Origin: Fomitopsis serialis
Lineage: Eukaryota > Basidiomycota > Agaricomycetes > Polyporales > Fomitopsidaceae
Reading direction: 5' to 3'
DNA: 64,000 bases
Assembly (NCBI RefSeq): GCF_022376445.1
Contig: NW_025954992.1
Location: 310,001-374,000, forward strand
Positions 38,861 through 48,785 of this stretch are shown piece by piece. Below the pieces are notes generated by a model. It was not told the DNA's origin, searched no databases, and saw only the letters and a list, made by a program, of their open reading frames with translations. Each line of letters begins with the position of its first letter. Within the stretch, counting starts at the first letter, position 1. The translations under genes were made by a program, and so were the position numbers.

Positions 38861-41800
38861 TCAGATTGCATCAGAGCCGGCCCCGGATGGACGGGGTGTA
38901 TCTGCACGAGTCCTCTCTGCGGATTTAACATCCGTAGAGCTGGGCATGACGCGCCCTGCACCGGAGTCGTCGACGGGCTGGATGGTGAATCCGAACTTGC
39001 CCTTGCCCCATACGACCTGCTTGCGCTGTTTTCGTCCCTCACCGAACTCCTCGTTCCACTTGCGCAGTTCCGAAAGGCTGCCGAGCGACTCGGATGCGGA
39101 CGGGGTGATCTCCTTGAGAGCCTTCTCGAAGTTGCGCAGATGAATGGTCCGGCTGTACAAGGCTGCGGTCTCGGCCGACGGCTCTTCAGCTTTGTCGGCG
39201 CTATTCGCGCCCTCGTCTCCGCCCTCGATTCGTTATGACTAGAGAGGCGCTATCGACGATTTCCGAGGCAACTTCGCTTGGCGGCGCAGTCTTGGAGGCA
39301 ATATCAGTGCCTTCAGACGGTAGCACTTGTGTCTCGGACATGATTTGACCTTGCGCCTCTTCAACCGCTACGGGGGGCGGAGTGCTCGCCGGTGCAGCGG
39401 TCTCGGATGAAGGCTGAGGAGCAGCATCCACAGGCGGCGTAGGTGTTGTGCTCCTCGTGTCAGTGGCCTGCGATAAACGCCACGGCACCTCGACGCGCTC
39501 CTTGACGGCATCTAATACAGCAGAAACGCAAAGATCTATAGCAGAAAGTGATTATGCGCGAGTGATAGCAGATATCAGACAAAGCTTACGCTTCAAGTCT
39601 GAGCCAGAGAAGCTCTCCGTCCCTTGGCTAGTGCTTTCATGTCGACATCATCCGCCAGTGTCTCGTCACGGAGGAGGATCTTGAGGATCTCTGGAGTTAA
39701 TGTGACCAATCAATTGTGCGACTGCGACAGCCCTGTTCCTGACTCACCTTCCCGCTCCTTCTCACCGGGCAGGTCAACGAGCAGGCGTCGCGGCAGGCGT
39801 CGGAGGACAGCGTCATCCAAGTCGAACGGCCGATTGGTCGCGCCGATGACGATGACGTTGTCCTTGGACGACTTCAATCCGTCCATCTCCTGCATGAACT
39901 CGGTGATGACTCCGCGGTGAGCGATGCCTCCGCCAGTATCGCGGGATATCCGGGCGCCGAAGAGGGCATCCAGCTCGTCAATGAACACAACGCATGGCGA
40001 GAGCTTGCGCGCGAGCGTGAACACGGCCCGCACAAGCTTCTCACCCTCGCCGACGTACTGTGGAGTATTATTAGGTATTGGAAGTCAAGGGGAGCGAGAA
40101 GGCGACGTGCCATATCCATGACGTCCGACGGCTTGATTGCCAGCATACGGCAGCCAGCCTCCTTGGCGAGGGCTCGCACGACCAGGGTCTTACCAGTCCC
40201 TGGGGGTCCAAAGAGCAGGCATCCCGTCATGTTGTGCTCTCTGAGCAAACCATGCTGGAACGCCGCGGGATGCAACAATGGCAGAGAGACAATAGTCCGT
40301 ACAGAGTCAACGGTATGTTCTGGTAGGTGCACTTGGCTAAAGGTCGTCGTCAGGGAGGCTAGCAAACGTAAGTCAGGAATGGCGCAGAACTAGATGAATA
40401 CACATCGCTCACAGGTATCAACGATGCTGCCCAGTAGCCTGGCTTCGTGCGGGTCAAGGTCAGGGTCGCGTTTGATGCGTTCGACAGCCTCGTCCACATC
40501 AGCATCCTCGTCCGCAGCCTTTTCGTCGCCCTCTTCGTCATCACGCTGCTCGCGAGTCCGTCCTGGGGCAGGCGCGAGTAACGTCTTCCACAGACCTTCT
40601 GCCGTCTGGTGCCGAACCCACGCGTCGTAGACAGCAGACCACGATACTGGCGTCGGCTCCAGTGAGGGCACCACTACGCCTTGCTCAGCCCGCTCAGCAA
40701 CCACTCGCCCCACGGCACGGTCTGCGATGCGGCGAACGATCGACCAGGGTATGATGTGCTTGCCCCAGTCACCCCAGAGGCGCTGCTCGACGTTGTCCTT
40801 GCTCGCGCCGGCCTCTTCAGCCTCCTCTGCGACAGGCTCTGACGACTCAGTCGGCTCTGCAGGCCGTTCGAGCGGCTCGAGCTCGCCTCCGACGGCAGCG
40901 ACGCCCATGCGCATCGTCAACTCGTTGATCTCCCGCCGGCGCGCCATCCGCGTCTCCCTCTCAAGCGACGCTGTGCGCACGTTCGGAAGCACAAGCGATG
41001 TGCGATAAAACTGCGTGCTCATCTCGCCCGTCGACGGGTTCCCGCCGGGTCGTCCGCCCCCACGAGACATGGCGGCAGAGAGCGCAGGGCCGATCATGGA
41101 GGGGATGTTCCCGAGAGCCTCTTGGCCACCAAGCACAACGATGTCGGGCTTGCCGCCCTTGTTGCTCGCCTCCTCCATGTCCTCTGGCGAGGCGAGCTGC
41201 GGGATGTCCTGCACCTGGGCTCCACTCCGCGCCCACCGCTTCATACGGCCTGTTGTCCGCCGCTCCCGGGCCTTCTCGCTCGCAGCGTCCTCCCCAAACT
41301 CGAGCTTTGGCTTCCGGTCGCCGGACGTGGCGGCGGAGGACGTTGATCGCTGTGACATGAGCAGGCTCATGAGGTTTGAAGGGCCAGAGCCAGAGACACT
41401 TGAGGATGCTCCGGCTATAGGCGGAGTAATGCCAAATACAATGGTAGTAGGGTTGAGCACTGGTGATGTTGGTCGCGAGATCGGGCCTTGACGTCGTTGG
41501 CGGACAGCAGCAAGCAAAGCAGGGTACCATGAAGCAGATGAGGGAGCAAGCGTGGCAAAATCGCGGATATAGATGATGCGTGGTCTTCTTGGGGGTGTGG
41601 TCGAAGCCGAAGAGCCCTCAGCAGCATTAGATTCAACAGCAATGTTGATTAGATCGTCAAAGAAAGTCTTGAGCTTCGACATCCCGTTGTCTCTCGGGGC
41701 AGGCGAGAAAAATGATCGACCTGCCCTGGAAACCGTAGGGGTGAGTACTTGTAACGTCATGCGTGAAGGCGGTCCCATCGACATGTAAGGAGAGCCTTCA

Positions 41801-42620
41801 TCCCAGTCGTCCTCCTCCCATTCTCTCGGTGCGCGAGGGGCTGGCCGAGCAGACGGAGTAGAAGGCGAGAAGTGCAGCGGGTTATTTGGTAGCTGCAGTA
41901 CAGAAGCAGCTGGCGCACAAAGACTTGTCAGTCAAATACAGAAATCAGGATTGGCCGACACGTACCCTTCCCGAACTCTCCGCATGGACCAGCAGCAAGC
42001 TGGACGGAGTCGAGGACGACGACCTCGGACCCGGTCCGTCGTGCCATCTCACGCACCGTCTCGTCAATGTAGACATCGCCACCCTCTATAGGACAGTACA
42101 GAGCGAGGTTCGGCTCCTCAGGCGGACTTGAAGGCGGAGGATACGTTGCGCGATGCTGAGTCTGCGGATGCAGCGTGATGTGCAGATTATGCAAGATCTC
42201 TTCGAAGATCTCTGGGGGCGGCAGCGCGTGCTGAGTGGCAAGCGACGATGTCGGGTCGTTTTCCGGAGTCCAGAGAATATCCAAGCCATTGGGGAGAGGA
42301 TGCGAAGGGTCAGGCTCCCTACTTGGCACTACAGACCTCCTTCGTCTCGGCTTCTCAGGTTCCTCACCAGGTCCATCGTCATTTGGCGGCTCCGACGGGC
42401 TAGCTAGCACTGGCGGGGCTGCAGATGGCTCGGAGTCCCCAGGTGAGGGCGTCACGGATGACGAGGAGCGTTTTGTGAGGCGCGGTGTAGCCGACGGTGC
42501 GCCTGCATGGTCTTTGCGCGGATAGCGGAGGGCGTGAGTAGACGAGAGGAGGGCACGGTGGCGAACGGGCGGGGTCTTGACCAGTGACCGCGTGCGACGA
42601 GCGAGCAACTGGGAGCGCAT
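38861..42620 (-). CDS. Mitochondrial AAA ATPase, Msp1/ATAD1-like, with long N-terminal region
   Basis: The preferred start at 42620 opens a clear mitochondrial presequence ([20 protein letters not shown]); an in-frame ATG at 42791 is an alternative. A long fungal N-terminal region of about 700 residues includes [20 protein letters not shown] and [13 protein letters not shown]. The single AAA module follows: Walker A GPPGTGKT, Walker [11 protein letters not shown], sensor [20 protein letters not shown] and ESFSGSDLK. The last is reached only by adding one base at 39621-39623. Another break lies near 39228, before the C-terminal [19 protein letters not shown]. The intron at 40058-40110 appears to use a GC donor. 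Meiotic-clade AAA proteins of this type extract membrane proteins; substrate and exact orthology are unknown. Confidence 0.85.
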
Positions 42621-42855
42621 CCAATTCCAGGGAGGAGGACGGTCGGGCGGACGGTCGGCGAGAGCAAGCTGCGATGACACACGCTCGAAAACAGAATATA
42701 CCGGCTCTCGCGCGACCCGCCGCATTCTCCCCGGTCGCGTGACCGCCTGCTGAGCGAGCGCGCCCGCCGAGTCCCGACGCACGTCGCGCAACGATTGACT
42801 GGAGGCCCAGAAACCCTCGCGACATTAGAGAAACAGTCTGTACAGTACACAGCTT

Positions 42856-43907
42856 TCATGTACGATAATGATGTGGTAGAAGACTCTGTCCGACTCTGTC
42901 CTTCGTCGCCCGCTCATGTCTTCTTCGGCTTCTGAACTCCTCCTCTCTCGCCTTGGCCCGCTCCGCGAGGTCAACGCCGACCAGGATCTTGGATGCCTTC
43001 CACAGCTGCACGACGTTCACAATATTCTTGGTAGCACAGATGGGCGCGCAAACCAGGTCATGGCCTCAGCCCAGGTGTAAGTGCCCCAGAAGGGCAGAGG
43101 CATTCCAAGCGATACCGATAATGGTGTGTGCACCCACTTCATGAGGTACAGCCGACGAAGAAGAGCTCGTTCCCGGCGCACATTACGAAGAGTGTCCTCT
43201 AATCACGAAATCAACAACTCATCTCCGTGAAGATCATTGAGTCCTTACCGAGTCGTAGTAGAACTTGAGGAATTTACTGACGTCGCTGGTGATCTGTTTA
43301 TGGCTCCGCGAACCGGTGAGGAGCGAGCTGATACAGACAGCTTGTGAATGATGAAACGAGATGTTCCGCGCTAGACCACATACCTGTACATGTGCATGTA
43401 ATGGCTACTGAAGTCGAGGGTGATGAGGAACTGGATCGCCATGACGTATTCCGGGTACACCGAGGACAGATAGCACAATAGCGACGATGTCGTGCACCTT
43501 CACCCGTCTCAGTCAGCCTGCACGCAGAGGGAGGCAGGAGAGATACAGACCGATCAGTGACCATATCCAACACCGCCCCGAACTTGGAGGTCTGGTTGAA
43601 TGCGCGCGCTGCATGACCATCCGCAGCGTCGAGCAGGCACGATACACAGTACGCGATGGTACAATACTTGGGGTGGTAGCTCATGAAGTAGAGCGCTACT
43701 CCGGCCAGGATAATCCGCGAGTAGCCTGCGCACGCGCAGCGACTTCAGAGACGGGCACACTACACAGGAGATGCACTCGCCTATAAGGTTGGGGACGAAG
43801 AGGAACACATTCTCCGAGTAGTTCTGCCTCGTTGCGAGATCTAGTGCAACCTTTGCGTCAACTACGTCGATGGACCCTCTCCTCCTGGTTGCCGCCTTCT
43901 TCGTCAT
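42856..43907 (-). CDS. PIS1: Phosphatidylinositol synthase (CDP-DAG-inositol 3-phosphatidyltransferase)
   Basis: Makes phosphatidylinositol from CDP-diacylglycerol and myo-inositol. The start at 43907 gives MTKKAATRRRGSIDVVDAKV, then NVFLFVPNLIGYSRIILAGV. The CDP-alcohol phosphotransferase motif is DGHAARAFNQTSKFGAVLD plus MVTDR. SSHYMHMYSSLVTGSRSHK and a C-terminal VVQLWKASKILVGVDLAERA are typical of the family. The 3' part is frame-broken at about 43152, again around 43095-43125, and near 43053-43057. Adding single bases joins LYLMKWVHT, LPFWGTYTWAEA and CAPICATKNIVNVV. The stop at 42856 assumes that reading and could be upstream of it. The gene lies 236 bp from the AAA ATPase start in the same direction. 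Confidence 0.88.
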
Positions 43908-44840
43908 GAGCCCTACGAGTGACACGCGTCCACAGCTGGTGCGCTCTGGAGGTATACAGGGAGGGTGTACGGGACGGGCGGACGGGGCGAACAAGGACGC
44001 GTACGCCGCAGAGATAGAGGTGAGCAGAGTCGACGGTGGCACTCTGGCAGATGGACAGGTCGACGCGCCGGCGCCGAGCGTTTTCGCACAAGTGCCGGTT
44101 CGGCAGTCCCCGCCTCGATCACCCGGCGCATACCCCGATGCCCAGATCTCACAGCGCACACAAGACGCGGGGACGCCTCTGGCTCATGAACGTAGCACTC
44201 ACCGTCGTCGGCGTAGTCGTCAAACAGATCCATGGGTACTGGTGGGATGCATCCGTCGACTAACCTAGTTCAATTAACGCGACCTACTGAGCAGCGTCGG
44301 GTAGCCTCGAAAGTAGCGTGATGCGTCATGGGTGCGTCGTTGTGCTCGCATGCCCTGAGTACACCGTAGCGTCTCCGAATGCATGTACTTACTGAGATAT
44401 GGACTCGTGCTATGCATGGGTTTTCGGGACCGAGCCTGGCAGCGTGAACCTCAGGAGGTCACTGGTAGTGTAAGTAGTCTCCTACTACTTATATATAGAG
44501 AAAGGTTATGAACATGTGGGTCGACACGGCGTTCCTCTTCGCAAACCAAGATTATTCTGGGCGGTACCATAAGGTTATTGTCTCGCATGCTATTTATACT
44601 ACCACTGAAAATCGGAGAGTCCGATAATACCATCCGTCTAGCACTCGGCATTATTTGAGTGCTTGAAGGAAGCGCGAGGAACGAGCGCTTCCATCAAGTG
44701 TAGTCTATGCGCGTGTGTCAGCGAGCGCTTGAGCCTCTTGCGTCTCGCTGTCACACCTCACTCGCTGGCACGCAAGCCACGAGTTTTGAAGCCTCCAGTC
44801 TCCTATCCTTTCTCTTCGCTTTCTCTCTTTCCTAGCTATC
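43908..44840. other. PIS1 upstream region and 5' part of the retrotransposon
   Basis: This 933 bp stretch must contain the PIS1 promoter at its left end and the untranslated 5' end of the retrotransposon at its right end. The boundary is not resolved. A short imperfect hairpin (aagtag...ctactt, 44472-44490) runs straight into ttatatata at 44489-44497, a TATA-like site about 345 bp before the gag ATG. A second near-palindrome tcggagagtccga lies at 44614-44626. Confidence 0.4.
44489..44497 (+). promoter_or_regulatory. TATA-like element upstream of gag
   Basis: The run ttatatata is the best TATA match upstream of the gag start and stands out in GC-rich DNA. Its role as the element's promoter is inference. 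Confidence 0.3.
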
Positions 44841-46825
44841 ATGGACCCTGGCAACCAGCAAGATATTCCTGTGAGGGTGCTGGACCCCACGAAAGAAGTC
44901 TGCCCGAACTACGCCTTGGCTCCCTTCGCGGCCATTCGCCAGGCAATGACGGCAGGCGGTGCCATGACGGAGGAGCAAGCCGTCCAGACCTTGCGAGATG
45001 GTTGGCAGGAGCACCATGCTCAGCATCTTCAGGCGTGGCACGACCAGTGTCGAGAAGACCAGCGTCGCGAGGACGAGGAAGCACAGCGGAGACGCAACGA
45101 AGACGAAGCTCGCCTCGCTGAGGTACGTCGCGAAGCAGCAGAAGAGCAGAAGGCCCTCGACAAGAAGAAGCCGAAGCTTGCGACAGTGGACCCCTCTCGA
45201 GGTCCTCCCACCCAGCTACGACAACGGGTCCCAGATTACGCGCGCGAGAAACTGGCCAAACTTGCTTTCGTCGAACTTGACTACTTCACGGCTCATTCCC
45301 GCCAAGTCGCAGAAACCCAAACCAGAAGCACGCTCGACGAGGCGTACACCATCGTTCGGAACGACGCCGGGCTCAGCCTCGCGTCCGTGTCCTCGCAGCG
45401 CGCCATGAAGGGCATCCGTCGCGACGCATCCCTCCCTTTTCGGGAGATGGTCATTGCGTGGCCGGTCTTCATCCAGACCATCACGGATCTTCCGGCGTGG
45501 CCCCGGCCCTTGGTCAAAGCGTACATGGACTTCTTCCTCGAGATTGTCGGTCACCGCGACAGCCAGAACGAAATCGGGCAAGAAGCCCTCATGCTCTATA
45601 TCGAGGAAGTGCGCATGGATTGGCACGAAAAGATCATCGCCAAAAATGTCACGGACGCAACGTACGACATCAGCGAGTTCGCGCCTAAGCTGTACGAAGA
45701 ATGCAAAGCTGAGATACACTCAAATCGCGCTCGGGCCCTCATTAACCAGGTATGTCAATCGCCCTTATTCGCCGACACACACTAACTGTCATCTTTCTCC
45801 CTCTCTTCACCATCGAAACACTGACGTCTTTCACCCACGACCCATACGAACATGCGACACCAACACGCGCGTTACGACCGGCGTGGTCTTGCGTTCACGG
45901 CTGGCGCGGTCTTGCTTTTGCGACCGGCGGGGCCTTGTGTTTCATGACCGGCGTGGTCTCGCATTCATGGCCGGCGTGGTCTTGTCTTTTACGACCGGCG
46001 TGGTCTCGCGTTCATGGCCGGCGTGGTCTTGTCTTTTACGACCGGCGTGGTCTTGCGTTCATTGCCGGCGTGGCTTTCCTTTTACGACCGGCGTGGTCTT
46101 CCCTTCATGACCGGCGTGGTCTTCCTTTCACGACCGGCGTGGTCTTCCTTGTGACCGGCGTGGTCCACGGCGTTTCCCTCCCCTCCCCCGGTATGTCCTT
46201 GCATTCGAACCTCTATTTTCTTCCTTCTTTCATCATCCTCGCGGTTCACTTCGCCTCGGGTGGAACAATCAACCATGTACAATAAAATACCACTTAGATG
46301 GAGAACTTGAACGACAGCCACCCCGAACCTCGTCGTGGGTCAGGTGCTTCGTGGGGGCAGCAGCCGTCACGGCGTAAGCGTTCCCCCTCCCCGAGAGCCC
46401 ACCGCCGGGCAGACTCTTCGGGGTATAACTCACTGGGCAGAGGTAGTCGCAGAGACTCCGCGGCGGATCCTGAGTCGCACGCGCGTCACGCGCGCGACAA
46501 AGAGACAGCTCCGTGGTCAGGCAGAGCGTCTTTTCAGAGGGGCGCGAGTCGCACAGTCAGAGCGATTTGCGCCATATGCTTGGGCTGGCACGGATCGGAC
46601 GAGATTGGAAAATGTCGCTCCTCCACGAGGTGGGACGGCCAGCCAGCCAACTGTCGCCGCAACTCCTCTGGGCAAATTGTCAACCCCGACGGCGAGACCA
46701 TATGTCTCGATTGGCAGCGACCCGGGAGATGCTCGTCCTCCAACCCAAAGCACATTCACCAGTGCTCGGGGTGCGGAGGCAGAAACCACGGAGCGCATTC
46801 GTGCAATCTGGCACAGAAGAACTAA
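44841..46825 (+). CDS. Gag protein of the DIRS-like element, spliced
   Basis: Exon 1 (44841-45749, 303 codons) encodes an N-terminal domain with a charged helix (DEEAQRRRNEDEARLAEVRR) and a conserved-looking core (VIAWPVFIQTITDLPAWPRP). A donor gtatgt directly follows codon 303 (45750), and an acceptor cttag ends at 46297. Exon 2 (46298-46825) is in phase and adds a basic Ser/Arg-rich segment and two Cys-rich units. The last Cys unit is CSGCGGRNHGAHSC, an exact CX2CX4HX4C zinc knuckle. The intron is 548 bp, not a multiple of three, and both sides have canonical borders. Splicing is inferred, but it is the only simple way to join the core to the knuckle. Exon 2 overlaps the RT frame by 491 bp. 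Confidence 0.75.
45874..46175. repeat. Minisatellite inside the gag intron
   Basis: About 13 head-to-tail copies of a roughly 24 bp unit built around gaccggcgtggtcttgc, with copy-to-copy changes (ggctggcgcgg, gaccggcgggg, tgccggcgtgg). Spacer length varies by a few bases. The array fills more than half of the 548 bp intron. The plus strand is G/T-skewed within each unit, and the repeat can be read through in one frame as a repetitive Trp/Gly/Val peptide, which I regard as meaningless. Confidence 0.85.
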
Positions 46826-48785
46826 CCCTATCACTCCCTATCGCCCAGACGCATGGGACAGTATACTGCACAGTTCCGGCCTCTCCGTTAAATATCCTCA
46901 CTTGGTACACTGCCTCCGTTTCGGTTTCAACATTGGTATCCCACGTCTTCATGCTACACATTGCCCCGATAATAGCCCTACCATCATACAGCAGTCAGCC
47001 ATCTTCCTGGGCATCGTCGAAGAGGAGCTGCGCAAGGGGAGATACTTGGGCCCTTTCTCGCAACACGACCTCGAAGTTGCTATTGGCCCTTTTCAGTCAT
47101 CTCCGCTCTCGTTGGTTCCAAAGCCGCACAAGCCAAATGCCTACAGACTGGTACAGAATTTCTCATACCCACACTCGTCGCGCGCGGGATACATGTCCAT
47201 CAATCAAATGCTACAACCGGATGATTTTCCTTGCACATGGGGCACCTTCACCGCCATGTGCCTCCTCTGTGTACGCCTCCCTCCGGGATCACAGGCTGCG
47301 GTCCGCGACGTGGCCGAAGCCTATCGCACGATTCCCCTGGACCCATCCCAGTGGCCTGGTACGGTTGTCCGCCTGTCCGACAACGACCAATTCTTACTCG
47401 ACACGAATGCAGCCTTCGGAGCTGGGCCGAATGGTGGTGTGTACGGTCATGCGGCAGATGCCGGAGCAGACATCATGCGATCACAAGGACTGGGCCCCAT
47501 CACAAAATGGGTTGACGACCACGTTTTCTTCCGAATCCTGCGAGAATTCATTGCTGAACACAACCGTTCCCGCGAACAGTGGCGTCTACAGATCGAGTAT
47601 CACGGCGGTGCACACCGTGACGGCGGGCGCATATGGCATGGTGGCGATCGTCTCCCCGATGGCCGCGTCGACGAGTTTGTCGAAGACATGCGTTTTCCCA
47701 TACGAGATCTGGCAACCGCGTCCATTCGATCTCCCGAGGACGCGCGATACTCGTGTTGTATGGCAGACATTGACACAATCTCTCAGGCCCTGGGGATTCC
47801 CTGGCAAGTCGAAAAGGACATCGCTTTCTCACACGAGTTCCCCTTCACAGGCTTTGTGTGGAACTTGGAAACACTCCAGGTCTCCCTCCCACCCGCAAAG
47901 GCCGAAAAGTACAGACAGGCAATCCGCGACTGGCAGTCGTCGCGAACGCACACTCTGGAGGAGGTCCAAAAGCTATATGGTAAGCTCCTCCACGCCTCGA
48001 TGGTGGTCCCTGCAGGGCGATGTTACCTCACTGAACTGGAATCCATGCTGGGCATCTTCCACGACCGTCCTTTCATGCCTCGTACCCCTCCTCGAGGAAC
48101 TCCCGCGGACCTGGACTGGTGGTACACTACCCTCTCGCAGCAACCCATCGCCCGACCCATCCCAGCCCCCCTCCCAGTCACGCGATTGGAGGCCTACTCC
48201 GACGCAAGCTCCGGGACCGGAATTGCAATTGTCATCGGAGACAGGTGGCGAGCATGGACCCTTCGGCCGGGCTGGAACAGAGACGGGCGAGACATCGGCT
48301 GGGCGGAAGCAATCGGCTTCGAACTCCTGGTACGTTGCTTACTCGCCTTCCCCAGTCTCCCGGAACGCGTGCGCGTTTTCGGAGACAACACAGGTGTGGT
48401 CGATGGCTGGAAACGAGGACGGAGTCGGAACCGAGCTGTCAACGAGGCGTTCAAGCGCATCCATAGCGCGATGGTGGGATATCCCACCCAATTCTTCGTC
48501 AGCTACATACCCAGCGGACACAACCCGGCAGACGACCCATCTCGAGGCCACTACCCACCAAACCACCTCCTCCTCCCTCCAGTCGACGTCCCAGAAGTCG
48601 TCCGCCCGCTTATCGACGACGTCATCGTGGACGGACCTAATCGGTACGATCACGCCCATTCGTCCCAACTCCCGAAACCCAGCGGAAGCAAGCAGCTCGG
48701 ACTCACCAGTATCAACGCTGCAGAGGACGGAACACAGGACGAGGATGACACCTTCCTCCGACACTTCTCTGCCTGGACCGAGTAA
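46335..48785 (+). CDS. Reverse transcriptase / RNase H of the DIRS-like element
   Basis: An 816-codon frame. The first 150 residues overlap gag exon 2 in another frame and are Arg/Ser-rich, so the protein probably begins later or by frameshift. The RT domain follows: SPLSLVPKPHKPNAYRLVQN, motif A RDVAEAYR (Asp about 325), NAAFGAGPNGGVYGHAADAG and motif C WVDDHVFF (Asp about 394-395; WVDD replaces the usual YxDD). FTGFVWNLETLQVSLPPAKA marks the end of the RT. RNase H carries LEAYSDASSGTG (Asp about 623), GWAEAIGFELL, FGDNTGVVDGW and SGHNPADDPSRGHY, giving the four acidic positions. No protease is visible. The downstream 70 residues are acidic linker. Confidence 0.88.
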   Translation: MGQVLRGGSSRHGVSVPPPREPTAGQTLRGITHWAEVVAETPRRILSRTRVTRATKRQLRGQAERLFRGARVAQSERFAPYAWAGTDRTRLENVAPPRGGTASQPTVAATPLGKLSTPTARPYVSIGSDPGDARPPTQSTFTSARGAEAETTERIRAIWHRRTNPITPYRPDAWDSILHSSGLSVKYPHLVHCLRFGFNIGIPRLHATHCPDNSPTIIQQSAIFLGIVEEELRKGRYLGPFSQHDLEVAIGPFQSSPLSLVPKPHKPNAYRLVQNFSYPHSSRAGYMSINQMLQPDDFPCTWGTFTAMCLLCVRLPPGSQAAVRDVAEAYRTIPLDPSQWPGTVVRLSDNDQFLLDTNAAFGAGPNGGVYGHAADAGADIMRSQGLGPITKWVDDHVFFRILREFIAEHNRSREQWRLQIEYHGGAHRDGGRIWHGGDRLPDGRVDEFVEDMRFPIRDLATASIRSPEDARYSCCMADIDTISQALGIPWQVEKDIAFSHEFPFTGFVWNLETLQVSLPPAKAEKYRQAIRDWQSSRTHTLEEVQKLYGKLLHASMVVPAGRCYLTELESMLGIFHDRPFMPRTPPRGTPADLDWWYTTLSQQPIARPIPAPLPVTRLEAYSDASSGTGIAIVIGDRWRAWTLRPGWNRDGRDIGWAEAIGFELLVRCLLAFPSLPERVRVFGDNTGVVDGWKRGRSRNRAVNEAFKRIHSAMVGYPTQFFVSYIPSGHNPADDPSRGHYPPNHLLLPPVDVPEVVRPLIDDVIVDGPNRYDHAHSSQLPKPSGSKQLGLTSINAAEDGTQDEDDTFLRHFSAWTE

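Noticed and set aside
45752..46285. 177-codon frame through the gag-intron minisatellite
   Set aside because: Repetitive peptide arising because the 24 bp unit lacks stops; it lies between consensus splice sites that join Gag in phase.
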